Below are positions 41,209-50,422 of a stretch of DNA of 64,000 nt, piece after piece. Origin of the DNA: DAOUJW01 sp965218945. GTDB lineage: Bacteria > Chloroflexota > Dehalococcoidia > Lucifugimonadales > UBA2985. A model generated the notes under the pieces. It was not told the origin of the DNA, ran no database searches, and saw only the letters and a program-made list of their open reading frames with translations. The position numbers and the translations under genes are program-made. Numbering within the stretch: position 1 is the first letter of the stretch; each line of letters opens with the position of its first letter. The stretch spans positions 1,178,001-1,242,000 of the forward strand of contig OZ244718.1 in NCBI GenBank assembly GCA_965218945.1, read 5' to 3'.

Positions 41209-43635
41209 TCACGCGACTGACATCGGGTCTACGTCCACGCTCCAGCCCGGCGGAATCTGCGCCTTCTCCAGCAGCGACCGTGGGTCCTGGCCCCTGAGAA
41301 TGATGTGCCATCGATACCGCCCCCTCAGACGAGGAGGAAAGGCGGGCGCCGGCCCCAGGATGTCGGTGTCGGTGAGGCCCCACGCATCGCGTTGCCGCTT
41401 CAGAGTGTCTCCCATGCGCGTCGCTTCCCGATGGCATATGGCCTGGTTTATGTCCGTGTACACCAGACGAATAAGGCGCGCAAAGGGAGGCAATGCCTGC
41501 TCCCGGCGGTAGGTCATCTCGTCGTCGTAGAAGGCCGCGTAGTCCTGGGCGGAGGCGGCGGTTACGGCGTAGTGGTGAGGCGAGTAGGTCTGAACTACGA
41601 CCTGCCCTCCCAGGGGGCCCCTTCCCGTCCTGCCCGCCACCTGGCAGAGAAGCTGGAAGACCCTCTCTCCGGCGTGAAAGTCCGGGAGGAAGAGGCCAAT
41701 ATCGGCGCACAGCACACCCACCAGGGTCACGTTGGGAAAATGTAGCCCTTTTGCAATCATCTGGGTGCCCACCAGCGCCTGTGCGTCGCCCCGCAGGAAG
41801 CTCTCCATTATCCTCTCGTGGGACCCCTTTGCCGAGGTGGAGTCTCTGTCCCACCGAAGCGACTTGATATCGGGGTAGTCCTTCTGCAGCTCTTCGACCA
41901 CGCGCTGCGTCCCCAGGCCCAGGTAGCGTATCTGGCGGCTTCGACACTTGGGGCACTGGCCTGGAGGGTTGCGGCGATAGTTGCACCGGTGACAGAGGAG
42001 TTTGCCTGCCTGGGCGTGGTGTGTGAGGGTAAAGTCGCAGCGGCTGCACCGCATGACGTGTCCGCAGTCGCGACACTGGACCATGCTGCCGCTGCCCCTG
42101 CGATTGAGGTAGAGTATCACCTGCTCGCCTGCCTCGACAGCCCGGCCTACCCCGCGGCTCAAAGCGCGGCTGAAGATGCTGCGGTTGCCCTCCTCAAGCT
42201 CCCGGCGCAGGTCTACGACCTGTACCGAGGGTTGAGATCCCGCGCCGCGGAAACGTGCGCCGGCCACGGCTGCTATGCGATCCGGCAGCTTGAGCAGACG
42301 GTATCGCCCGTTGACGGCGCGGGTATAGGTCACAACGTCCGGTGTCGCGGTGCCCAGGACGACCACCGCGCCGGTCAGCTCCGCCAGCTTCAGGGCCGCC
42401 TCCCGGGCGTGATAGCGAGGCGCGTCGTCCTGCTTGTAGGTGGGCTCGTGCTCCTCATCGATGACTATCAGCCCCAGGTCCGGCTGGGGCGCAAAGACGG
42501 CGCCGCGCGCGCCTATCGTCACACCGTAACCGCCCTCCTTTATGCGCCACCACTGGTCGAACCGCTCCCCCGCGGACAGGCCGCTGTGCTGGACGGCCAC
42601 CTGGCCCGGGAAGCGGCTGCTGAAACGGTCGATGGTCTGCGGGGTCAGGGACAGCTCCGGCGCCATCACGATTCCCCGCTTTCCCCTGCTTATGGCGTGG
42701 GCAAGGGCGCGGAGATACACCTCCGTTTTACCGCTGCCGGTGACGCCGTGGAGCAGGAAAACATGGGAGGATGGGCCGTCTATGGCGCTCTCTATAGCGC
42801 TCACGCAACCTTGCTGGTCTGGGGTGAGAACGGGCGGGTCGTCCGGCGGGAAGACTCTGCCTCTGAGCGGGTCCCTTTCCACTTGCACTGCTACGCGACG
42901 GACAAGCCCCTTCTTCTCCAGCCCGCCAACGACGGACGCGCCGAACTCTTTGACGGCCTCCGCGTGGGCGAGCGGCTTCCGGTGTTCCAGCATGTTACGA
43001 AGTAGAGCGGCCTGCCTGAAGGCTCTGCTTTTGATAACGGCAGAGATATCCTCAGAGTCCGCCGAGGGCGATAACTCCAGATGAGGCACGTTCTTGGGTC
43101 GGACAGAGGGGCTCCGCCACTCCGAGGTCACCTCGATCAAGCCACGCCGCGCAAGGGAGTTCAGCGCGGAGTCTACCCTGGGCCCCAGCGCCCTGAGCAG
43201 TACGCCGCGCTCCACCCTCGTCCTGGAAGCCAGGTAATCCAACACACGGCGCTGGGCGGCAGACAACCCCCGTGAGGGCGCAGGCGCCGCGGTCGGAGAG
43301 TAGTAGCTGAGACTGCGCTCTCGTATGCCCGGTGGCATCATCAGCGCGGCACATTCAAAAAGGGGCGCCATGTAATAGTCGCTGATCCAGCGCGCTAGGG
43401 CCAGGTGATCGGGAGACAGAATGGGCTGGTCGCGGGATGTGCTTATTACGTCTCTGGTCTCAGGTACGGGAGACTCGTTGCTCAGCCCGAAGACCACTCC
43501 GGGCAGAACGCGAGGGCCGAAGGGAACTTGCGCCAAGTGGCCCGGGGAGATGGTCAACCCGGTGGGAATTGAGTACGTGAAGGTGCGGTCGTACCCCGTG
43601 GGGGCGTCTACGGCCACCTCGGCGTACTTCATCAT
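41209..43635 (-). CDS. priA: Primosomal protein N' (replication restart helicase)
   Basis: A 3'-to-5' helicase that reloads the replisome at collapsed forks; 808 aa. The N-terminal 3'BD domain begins KYAEVAVDAPTGYDRTFTYSIP. Walker A GVTGSGKTEVYL, the DEAH-type DEEH box, and the zinc-binding cysteines CRDCGHVMRCSRCDFTLTHH with a second set CHRCNYRR...CPKCRS are all present. The helicase C-terminus has GTQMIAKGLHFPNV. Def follows 79 bases later. Confidence 0.95.
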   Translation of the reverse strand: MMKYAEVAVDAPTGYDRTFTYSIPTGLTISPGHLAQVPFGPRVLPGVVFGLSNESPVPETRDVISTSRDQPILSPDHLALARWISDYYMAPLFECAALMMPPGIRERSLSYYSPTAAPAPSRGLSAAQRRVLDYLASRTRVERGVLLRALGPRVDSALNSLARRGLIEVTSEWRSPSVRPKNVPHLELSPSADSEDISAVIKSRAFRQAALLRNMLEHRKPLAHAEAVKEFGASVVGGLEKKGLVRRVAVQVERDPLRGRVFPPDDPPVLTPDQQGCVSAIESAIDGPSSHVFLLHGVTGSGKTEVYLRALAHAISRGKRGIVMAPELSLTPQTIDRFSSRFPGQVAVQHSGLSAGERFDQWWRIKEGGYGVTIGARGAVFAPQPDLGLIVIDEEHEPTYKQDDAPRYHAREAALKLAELTGAVVVLGTATPDVVTYTRAVNGRYRLLKLPDRIAAVAGARFRGAGSQPSVQVVDLRRELEEGNRSIFSRALSRGVGRAVEAGEQVILYLNRRGSGSMVQCRDCGHVMRCSRCDFTLTHHAQAGKLLCHRCNYRRNPPGQCPKCRSRQIRYLGLGTQRVVEELQKDYPDIKSLRWDRDSTSAKGSHERIMESFLRGDAQALVGTQMIAKGLHFPNVTLVGVLCADIGLFLPDFHAGERVFQLLCQVAGRTGRGPLGGQVVVQTYSPHHYAVTAASAQDYAAFYDDEMTYRREQALPPFARLIRLVYTDINQAICHREATRMGDTLKRQRDAWGLTDTDILGPAPAFPPRLRGRYRWHIILRGQDPRSLLEKAQIPPGWSVDVDPMSVA

Positions 43636-43690
43636 CTTACGAGAGGGTTATGCTGGGTATGCCAGGCCGGAGGGAAATTGGAAGCTAGCC

Positions 43691-44104
43691 CTACTCCCTG
43701 GAGCGGCTTCTGTCTTCCTTGATCCTGGCGGCCCGGCCGTGGAGTCCTCGGAGGTAGTACAGTCGGGCGCGACGAACGAGGCCACGGCGCATCACCTCTA
43801 CGGAGTCCACCACAGGAGAGTAGTAGGCGAAGGTGCGCTCGACGCCTATGCCGTGGGAGACGCGGCGCACGGTGAACGTGGACCCCGGCCCGCCGCCTCG
43901 CTTGCGGATTACCGCTCCCTGGAACGCCTGGAGCCGCTCTCGGTCTCCTTCCCTTACTCGGATGGTGACCTTAACGGTGTCTCCCGGACGGAACTCCTGT
44001 ATCTTGGGGTTTTCCACAAGGGGGACGATTGCGTCTACATCCATGATAACGTCCTTCTGCGATTGCGCTGTCTCTATAATGTCTTGAAGAAATTCGTCTG
44101 ACAT
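43691..44104 (-). CDS. rplS: 50S ribosomal protein L19
   Basis: Sits at the 30S/50S interface. From ATG 44104 it is 137 aa and reads MSDEFLQDIIETAQSQ, then FRPGDTVKVTIRVREGDRERLQAFQGAVI, RGGGPGSTFTVRRVSHGIGVER and LYYLRGLHGRAARIKEDR, matching the family. A TTG at 44131 would lengthen it. It is apart from the usual rimM-trmD partners and lies between an MFS gene and priA. The C-terminus is about 20 residues longer than in the shortest L19. Confidence 0.95.
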   Translation of the reverse strand: MSDEFLQDIIETAQSQKDVIMDVDAIVPLVENPKIQEFRPGDTVKVTIRVREGDRERLQAFQGAVIRKRGGGPGSTFTVRRVSHGIGVERTFAYYSPVVDSVEVMRRGLVRRARLYYLRGLHGRAARIKEDRSRSRE

Positions 44105-44171
44105 TGTATATGCCACGCCCCGGAAGAGCAAGCCAATTGAGGACGAATTCGGAACATTCCGCCGTGATGCC

Positions 44172-45428
44172 CTATGACTGAGGGCTCAGTGTGCGGACCT
44201 GACGGATAGATAAACCCATCACTATGGCAAAGAAGATGACTGCTGCGCCTCCTATCGCCACCGCAAGTGGCGCGCTGGTATATTCGGCGATGGCGCCGGC
44301 CTGCATGGCGCCCACGGGCAGCAGACTCCACGTCATGCCGTATATGCCCATAACCCGGCCTCGCAGCTCGTTGGGGACCATCAGCTGCAGGGTGCTCATA
44401 ATAGTGATCATGTATATGGACGTGCTCACCCCTGCGCAGAATATGAAGACCAGGCTCAGGGGAAAGAATTTGAAGAGCGAGCCTGTGACTGCGAAGAGTA
44501 TCAGGAACGTGCCGAACAGCACTGCGCCGCCAAGTATCAGCCAGCCCTTGCGCTGGAAGTTGCCAAGGGATGCCGTTATGAGCGTGCCCAGCAGTGCGCC
44601 CGCGCCCGAGGCCGCGTGCAGTACTCCCAGGCCGAGTTCGCCCACATTGAAGATGTCCTTGGCAAAGACGGGAAGTATGAAGATGTAGGACATCCCGAAT
44701 ATGCTGTTGAAGAATGTCATACTGATCAGGAAGGCAAAGATTGTGTTGGTGCGCACGAAGTTGATGCCCTGGGCCATGTCATGGAAGAAAGAGGCGCCCT
44801 CGGCCCGCTGAATTGGGGGCAGTCTCAGGGTGGCGATCATCACAGCCATCACCAGGAATCCCAGGAAAGGGGCAAAGAAGCCCGGCGCAACCCCCAACCG
44901 CGTCCCGATGATGACCCCGCCAATGGCCGGCCCGATTACCCGCGTGCCCTGCCACACCATAGAGTTGAGGGCTACGGCGTTCAGCATATCCTCGCGGTCG
45001 ATGAGATGGGGAAAGAGCGACTGACGTGTGGGGGTGTCAAAGGCCTGTACGGAACCGATGAGAAAGGCGCTGGTTATGATATGCCAGGGTTCCACCAGTC
45101 CCGTCAGGGTGAGGATTGCCAGAGCAAGCATGACCATGCTTGAGGTCGTCTGAGTGGCTATCAGCAGGCGGCGCTGGTTCACCTTGTCGGCGATCACGCC
45201 GCCGAACAGGTTCAGCGCTATTGCAGGCAGTCCCGCAGCCAGTCCCACTAATCCCAGGGCGATCTTGGAATCCGTCAGGATATATATCAGCCATCCCTGG
45301 GCAACGGTCATGATCTGAAAGCCAAGGACTGAGGCGACCATGCCAATCCAGAAACGGCGGAAGCTCGAATGCCTGAGAGCCGTGAACATTTGAAGGCGCG
45401 GACGGCGCTGAGTCCCGGCGGTCTGCAT
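44172..45428 (-). CDS. MFS transporter (MFS_3/enterobactin-exporter-like)
   Basis: 418 aa, 12 predicted helices. It starts FTALRHSSFRRFWIGMVASVLGFQIMTVAQGWLIY and has GGVIADKVNQRRLL (helix 2-3 loop), RQSLFPHLIDREDMLNAVALNS, LMVPNELRGRVMGIYG and a short central loop. This is the pattern of MFS_3 proteins, often annotated as exporters. The plus-strand gene at 55276 is a distant paralogue with the same landmarks. Substrate unknown. Upstream of rplS on the same strand, 40-70 bases apart. Confidence 0.85.
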   Translation of the reverse strand: MQTAGTQRRPRLQMFTALRHSSFRRFWIGMVASVLGFQIMTVAQGWLIYILTDSKIALGLVGLAAGLPAIALNLFGGVIADKVNQRRLLIATQTTSSMVMLALAILTLTGLVEPWHIITSAFLIGSVQAFDTPTRQSLFPHLIDREDMLNAVALNSMVWQGTRVIGPAIGGVIIGTRLGVAPGFFAPFLGFLVMAVMIATLRLPPIQRAEGASFFHDMAQGINFVRTNTIFAFLISMTFFNSIFGMSYIFILPVFAKDIFNVGELGLGVLHAASGAGALLGTLITASLGNFQRKGWLILGGAVLFGTFLILFAVTGSLFKFFPLSLVFIFCAGVSTSIYMITIMSTLQLMVPNELRGRVMGIYGMTWSLLPVGAMQAGAIAEYTSAPLAVAIGGAAVIFFAIVMGLSIRQVRTLSPQS

Positions 45429-45609
45429 ACTAAGCTCGCTTCCTATCCAGAGCCGTCAAAGGAGGTCCAGACGGCGGTTATGGCTATTCCTCTGTGAGTA
45501 TCCCCGATTTTGGCGCTTTTGCCAAGCCGTTGCTCGTACTCGGGGCGTGAGACAGTTGTTAATTAGGTGCAGTTGGTCTGCGGTAATTGGGCGTGGCCCC
45601 CAAAAGAGC

Positions 45610-45631
45610 GCCGCCCCTCGAGAGGGGCGGC
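45610..45631. terminator. Strong hairpin after the ACIII operon
   Basis: A perfect 10-bp inverted repeat (arm GCCGCCCCTC) with a 2-base centre, in practice an 8-9-bp stem with a small loop. It lies about 50 bases after the actE stop and 180 before the MFS start. No long T-run follows on either strand, so the call as terminator rests on position and symmetry. Confidence 0.55.
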
Positions 45632-45682
45632 ATATGAGACAATACTAGGCAGTCGAGTTTGTTTCGCTTCAGGCAGCCTCTG

Positions 45683-46306
45683 CTACTGGCTCTGAAGACC
45701 CCTGACGTAGTGGACCAGCGCCCACCGCTCATTCTCAGTTAGGAGCTTCCGGAAGACCGGCATGGAGATGGTGTTGCCGACGATGTTGGAGTCTTGGCCT
45801 GCCTGAGCTAGCGCAAGCTTTGTGGGTCCCCCCTCAGAGATTAGGCCGAACAGCGTCTCGTCGTCCCTCTCCACCGTCGCCGTACCCGTTAGGTCAGTAG
45901 GCGCGACAGCGTTCCACTTCAGGAGGAAGCTGTTCATAGCGCCGTCGCCCTTACCGGCGGCCCCGTGGCACACTGCGCAGTTGACGCCGTACAGCTTCTG
46001 GCCGAGGGCGGCGCTGTCGGCTGTGCTCTCCATTGCCATCATCTCATGCACGGCGAGAGGTCCTTCACCGACAGGCTGGAAGGGCATGGAGCCCTCCGGC
46101 GGGTAGAGACGGGGCGGCTCCTGGGAGCGGTACACCTGGGAGTAGTGCATCTCCCCAAATATCTCCACCTGGTAGGCTCCCCTGCCCCACGGCAGGCAGC
46201 CAATGGCGGCAACAGCCAGCAACAGGGCGGCCATCGCAAGCCCGGGCATGGGCCTTCTCCAAGCGGAGCGCGCCTTCCCGCTCTGATGACTTATCACGGC
46301 ATCCAA
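45683..46306 (-). CDS. actE: Alternative complex III monoheme cytochrome c subunit ActE
   Basis: 207 aa, membrane-anchored lipoprotein cytochrome. Lipobox VAAIGC near residue 37, then the heme site CAVCH in GVNCAVCHGAAGKGDGAM and a distal Met candidate in NTISMPVFRKLL. The domain has the ActE pattern (YSQVYRSQEPPRLYPPEGSMP before the heme domain). It starts with TTG at 46306 behind GAGG, overlapping the actD stop by 13 bases. It accepts electrons from the ActB Fe-S clusters and passes them on to a terminal oxidase, which is not in the window. Confidence 0.9.
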   Translation of the reverse strand: MDAVISHQSGKARSAWRRPMPGLAMAALLLAVAAIGCLPWGRGAYQVEIFGEMHYSQVYRSQEPPRLYPPEGSMPFQPVGEGPLAVHEMMAMESTADSAALGQKLYGVNCAVCHGAAGKGDGAMNSFLLKWNAVAPTDLTGTATVERDDETLFGLISEGGPTKLALAQAGQDSNIVGNTISMPVFRKLLTENERWALVHYVRGLQSQ

Positions 46307-46824
46307 AACGGCTTACCTCGCTCGTGGATTACGTCCACCGCGTTGCCCCGGCGCAGGGCCTGGTCAACGGTGTCCAGCCTCTCTTCGGGACACGTAACGA
46401 GCAGTCCAATGTACCCTTCCGTGATACGCGGGTCGTATGGGTCCAACCTGGGCCTGGGCAGACGGGACTCGAAGATGATGCCCAGAATGGTGAACAAGAC
46501 CGCGCCAAGAAGGGTCGCTTCGTAAGATATGATGGCCATTGCGGGAATGGCCAGGATGGGCTTGCCGCCCGTCACCAGGGGATAGGCTAGCTGGGTCCCG
46601 GACGTGAGAAGTACGGCCACCGTGAGGCCCATCAAGGCGCCCACAATGGGAAATACGTAGACGTGGTGAGCCGGGGTTTTCTCCCCAAACGCTCCTTCCG
46701 GATAGGGGCTGCCGGTGAGGACATCGTAGTCCTCCTGGGAGCAGCCGGCCTCCAAGAGTACGTCGGTGGCGTCTGCCGCCGTGGCCGCGTCGCTGAAAAG
46801 ACCTAGTATGTTTTTATTGGCCAT
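46294..46824 (-). CDS. actD: Alternative complex III membrane subunit ActD (DUF3341)
   Basis: 176 aa. DUF3341 pattern: NILGLFSDAATAADATDVLLEAG, then two membrane helices (about 60-80 and 90-115) and a C-terminal EERLDTVDQALRRGNAVDV. It is the usual ActD partner of ActC and lies 18 bases after actC. The sequence DPYDPRITEGYIGLLVTC before the C-terminal domain is also typical. GGAGGTCC precedes the ATG. Confidence 0.92.
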   Translation of the reverse strand: MANKNILGLFSDAATAADATDVLLEAGCSQEDYDVLTGSPYPEGAFGEKTPAHHVYVFPIVGALMGLTVAVLLTSGTQLAYPLVTGGKPILAIPAMAIISYEATLLGAVLFTILGIIFESRLPRPRLDPYDPRITEGYIGLLVTCPEERLDTVDQALRRGNAVDVIHERGKPFWMP

Positions 46825-46842
46825 AAAGGACCTCCAGTGGGT

Positions 46843-48219
46843 TTAATCCTCCCGCATAACGGCAGGAACTGTTACCTTTCCGATTTGAATTGAGTCCTCC
46901 AGGACTACGCCCTCTTTGGTGTCCCCTATAGGGATGAGGGGGAATAGCTTGGCGAACAGCAGTACCAGCATTGACACCAGCGCAAAGGTAGCGCCGATGA
47001 TGATGACCTCCACCGCGCTGGGAGTGTAGCCTCCCCAGGTGAAGCTGAAATTCTGCTTCCTTGCCAGGCCTGGCACTATGATGATGAACCGCTCAAGCCA
47101 CATACCGACATTGACCAGGACGGTGGTAAACAGCATCCACTTTATGCTGCGGCGCACCTTCTTAAAGAGCCACAATGGCACGGGGATGAAGTAGGACGCG
47201 AAAAGGAAAGTAATGAAGAAGGCCGACCAGGGCAAGTGGAATACCTGCATCTCTCGCAGCGCAATCTCCGGGGCCTCAAGGCTGTACAGTCCGAAGAAGA
47301 ACTCCAGCAGGAAGAAGAAAAACCAGGTGGTTGCCACCACAATCAGCAGCTTGGCCAAGGCGTCCAGGTGCTCGTAGCGGATATAGTCCTGCCACTTGAA
47401 GATGTACCGGAGCACGATCATCACGGTCACCACTCCAGACACTCCTGAGTGGACCGCTCCGATGACGAAGTAAGGGGCGAAGACGGTGCTATGCCATCCC
47501 TCCACCGCCAGGGCCATGCCGAAGTCCCAGGACACAATGCTGTGAACCGAAACGAAGATGGGCAGTATGATGGCGGAGAGAAGTATGCCGGCGATGAGCT
47601 GCAACTTCCACTGCCGAACGCTACCCCTCCAACCCAGCGCCAGGATTGAGTACAGGATGTGACGCCAACCGGTGGTCCTGTCTCTGGCTACAGCTATGTC
47701 CGGCACCAGCGCTATGTAGACGAAGAGTATGCTGCTGGTGAGGTAAGTGAACACCGCTGCGGGGTCCCACACTAGCGCGGAGCGGATGTTGGGGTACACT
47801 CCCCGGGCCCAGTCGAATGGGAACACCCAGTAGAAGACTCGCCAGGGTCTGCCGGCGTGGATCAGGGGCATCATCATCGCGGTCATCAGCGAGAAGACCG
47901 TCAGCACCTCAGCGGCCCTGGTCGCGGGACGCCGCCACTCGGCCTGCACCAGTCGGAGGATGGCTGAAAGCATCACACCGGCGTGGCTGATACCGATCCA
48001 GAACACGAAGTTGGTGATGAAGAACCCCCACATAACGGGTCGGTTCAGGCCAGTCACGCCCAATCCCCTGTTGAACATATAGCCGGCGGCGCCAAAGGCA
48101 ACCAGGACTATCGTGGCCAGGAAGCCCACCACCAGCCAGTACCACAGAGGGTTCTCCATTATGGAACGGAGAAGGTCACGGTTAATCTCGGCGTCTGTGA
48201 GCTTAACTCTTTCCTGCAT
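46843..48219 (-). CDS. actC: Alternative complex III quinol-binding membrane subunit ActC (NrfD-like)
   Basis: 458 aa, about ten membrane helices. NrfD/PsrC family, with the ActC signature WIGISHAGVMLSAILRLVQAEWRRP, where the His pair with nearby residues lines the quinol site, and DFGMALAVEGWHSTVFAPYFVIGAVHSG. It is followed by actD and actE, the usual order. AGGAG precedes the ATG. A second NrfD-like gene lies immediately upstream. Confidence 0.92.
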   Translation of the reverse strand: MQERVKLTDAEINRDLLRSIMENPLWYWLVVGFLATIVLVAFGAAGYMFNRGLGVTGLNRPVMWGFFITNFVFWIGISHAGVMLSAILRLVQAEWRRPATRAAEVLTVFSLMTAMMMPLIHAGRPWRVFYWVFPFDWARGVYPNIRSALVWDPAAVFTYLTSSILFVYIALVPDIAVARDRTTGWRHILYSILALGWRGSVRQWKLQLIAGILLSAIILPIFVSVHSIVSWDFGMALAVEGWHSTVFAPYFVIGAVHSGVSGVVTVMIVLRYIFKWQDYIRYEHLDALAKLLIVVATTWFFFFLLEFFFGLYSLEAPEIALREMQVFHLPWSAFFITFLFASYFIPVPLWLFKKVRRSIKWMLFTTVLVNVGMWLERFIIIVPGLARKQNFSFTWGGYTPSAVEVIIIGATFALVSMLVLLFAKLFPLIPIGDTKEGVVLEDSIQIGKVTVPAVMRED

Positions 48220-48270
48220 CCTTTAATCTCCTAGTCTCTCTTTGGCCATATCGTTCGGGATTTGCTATCC

Positions 48271-49650
48271 CTACTCCGGCTTGGCCAACACCCTGACCTC
48301 GGTTTTCAGAAATCTGCGCATCCGCTGAAGTAACAGGCCTTCCTTCAACTCCCAAATCGAGGTTATAGGGAATATGCGAGTGGCCAGCATATAGAACAGG
48401 ACTGCCCCTCCCAACGCTCCGGCTACTACGAGCACGTCAGGCAATCCCGGCAAGTTTGCCGGCGGGACGTTCTCCAAGGCGTGTAGCGTGGGGTCTTCGA
48501 TGGAGAAGGCGGGAACGTACAGTCGAATCATATTGAAGAACGTCCCTGTGAGAACGACGATCCCTGCGAGGGCCGGTCCCCAGGCGGTCTTGCGGACCAC
48601 GTTCCACATGAGAATTAGGAAGGGCAAGAGGGAGCTCAAAAGGAACGCAATTACAAAGGCCGGCTTGTAGCTCTCGAACATGAGAAGCTTAAGCACGGCC
48701 TGCTCTGCCGGTGTGCGTCCGTACCAGTAGGTAAAGAAGCTGGACCACCAGAAGTAGAACCACAGCAGAGAAAGGGCAAGCAGCAGCTTGCTCAGGCCCC
48801 AGAACTGGTCCACTTCAAGGTAGCTTCTCAGCCCGCCTGACTTCCGAAGGATGAATATGGTCACCAGTACTACCGCTACTCCGGACTGAAGCCCGCTCAG
48901 GGCGTGATGGGCCGGATAGATGGCGTCCTTCCAGCCAGGCACCAAGCTCATGGAGAAGTCGACGCTTATCATCATGTGCACGAAGATGAGGAACATAAAG
49001 TAGAATCCGCCCAGTGTGCCGAGTCCGGCGCTCAGAATCCTCCACTGCTTGCGCGTGCCCGCCCAACTAAGAGCCAGCTTTCGATAGAGGCCCTGGCGTT
49101 TGCTGGAGTTATCTCTAAGAGTTGCCAAGTCCGGTAAGGAGGCGAAGTACAGCAGCGCAAGGCCGTTAATCACCAGAAGACCCATTGCAATGGTGTCCCA
49201 GACGTGCGGGCTGTAGCCGGGCGCCTCGAACCACAGGCTCCTCCGCCCGTCGATGGAAGGAAGAACCCACAGCAGGGGTATCATCATGATAAATGCGAAC
49301 ACGCCCACCGCGGCAAACATTTCGGATATCCTTGCCAGCGGCCTCCGCCAGTGGGCCTTGACCATTCTCAAAGCCACTGACACCAGTACAGCCGACTGGG
49401 ATACTGAGAAGATGTAGGCGAAGATGGCCGCGTAGTAGGCCCATGCGCCACGGTCCTCAAAGCCCTCGCCGAGCAGCATCAAGAACCCTATAGCTCCCAG
49501 AACCAGAAGGCCGGCCGCTCCGGCTGCTACCAGCCAGAACTTCTTGCCCGCCGACATGTGCCTGTTCAGGACGTCGTCGGTTATCCTCTGAGACGTCATG
49601 CTCAGGAGCGCCGGCTCCGGCATACGGTGGAGCTCATGCATGGCCGTCAC
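48271..49650 (-). CDS. Second NrfD-like membrane subunit of alternative complex III (ActF-like)
   Basis: 459 aa, about ten helices; homologous to ActC in outline: FSVSQSAVLVSVALRMVKAHWRRP matches WIGISHAGVM...EWRRP, and VDFSMSLVPGWKDAIYPAHHALSG matches the ActC DFGMALAVEGWHST segment. It overlaps the end of the ferredoxin gene by about 17 bases. In Chloroflexus-type operons the second NrfD gene (actF) comes last, so its position here before actC is different. It is named by similarity to actF only tentatively. Confidence 0.85.
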   Translation of the reverse strand: MTAMHELHRMPEPALLSMTSQRITDDVLNRHMSAGKKFWLVAAGAAGLLVLGAIGFLMLLGEGFEDRGAWAYYAAIFAYIFSVSQSAVLVSVALRMVKAHWRRPLARISEMFAAVGVFAFIMMIPLLWVLPSIDGRRSLWFEAPGYSPHVWDTIAMGLLVINGLALLYFASLPDLATLRDNSSKRQGLYRKLALSWAGTRKQWRILSAGLGTLGGFYFMFLIFVHMMISVDFSMSLVPGWKDAIYPAHHALSGLQSGVAVVLVTIFILRKSGGLRSYLEVDQFWGLSKLLLALSLLWFYFWWSSFFTYWYGRTPAEQAVLKLLMFESYKPAFVIAFLLSSLLPFLILMWNVVRKTAWGPALAGIVVLTGTFFNMIRLYVPAFSIEDPTLHALENVPPANLPGLPDVLVVAGALGGAVLFYMLATRIFPITSIWELKEGLLLQRMRRFLKTEVRVLAKPE

Positions 49651-50401
49651 CCGCCGTTTCAGCGTACATATCCACCTTGCTCAGGTAGATCACGTTAGGC
49701 TCCGTACCGAGGTACTCCAAGAGCTTGTAGCCCCTGCCGCCTTCGTGGTAGTGCTCGCTCTTCATCCTGGAGACCATGCTGTCGGGGTCGTTGAAATCAC
49801 CAAATACGAGCGTATTCGTGGGACACGCCTGAACGCAGGCCGGGAGGTAGTTGCCCATCTTCATGTCCTCGTCCGATATCCTGCCTCCCTGCTGACCTTC
49901 GATGATGCGCTCCGCCCTCCGCAGGCGCTGCACGTTGAAGCTGCACTTCTCCATGATGCCGCGGCTGCGAACCGTAACGTCCGGGTTCAGTTGGTTCCTC
50001 AGAGATTCCGGCCAGACCGGCTCCCAGAAGTTGAAGAATCGCACCTGGTATGGGCAGTTGTTGGCGCAGTAGCGAGTGCCCACGCAGCGATTGTATATCT
50101 GTACGTTCATTCCCTGGTTGTTGTGGTAGGTGGCGTACACAGGGCACACTGGCTCGCAGGGGGCATTCTCGCAGTGCTGGCACAGAATGGGTATGAATCT
50201 GGCCTTCACATCGGGGAACTCGCCCTCCCAGTACCGCTCTACGTGGATCCACTGGATGGCGCGGCGCTGGCGGAAGAGCTCCTCGGTGTTCAGGGGTATG
50301 TTATTCTCAGCCTGGCACGCCACTACGCACGCCTGGCACCCGATGCACCGGTCTACGTCCACCACCATGCCCCATTTGTGATCTATGCGATTCTGGACCA
50401 T
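49634..50401 (-). CDS. Alternative complex III Fe-S subunit ActB2 (four-cluster ferredoxin)
   Basis: 255 aa, cytoplasm-facing-type or periplasmic electron wire of complex III. Four cluster motifs: CIGCQACVVACQ, CQHCENAPCEPVCP, CVGTRYCANNCPYQ, and KCSFNVQRLRRAE. The last has Asn where a Cys is usual, as expected if one site holds a [3Fe-4S] cluster, which is known for ActB. The protein is a separate chain here, whereas in many bacteria it is fused to the large ActB domain. AGGAG precedes the ATG. Confidence 0.9.
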   Translation of the reverse strand: MVQNRIDHKWGMVVDVDRCIGCQACVVACQAENNIPLNTEELFRQRRAIQWIHVERYWEGEFPDVKARFIPILCQHCENAPCEPVCPVYATYHNNQGMNVQIYNRCVGTRYCANNCPYQVRFFNFWEPVWPESLRNQLNPDVTVRSRGIMEKCSFNVQRLRRAERIIEGQQGGRISDEDMKMGNYLPACVQACPTNTLVFGDFNDPDSMVSRMKSEHYHEGGRGYKLLEYLGTEPNVIYLSKVDMYAETAGDGHA

Positions 50402-50422
50402 GCTTCTCCTAACCCAGTCTAC

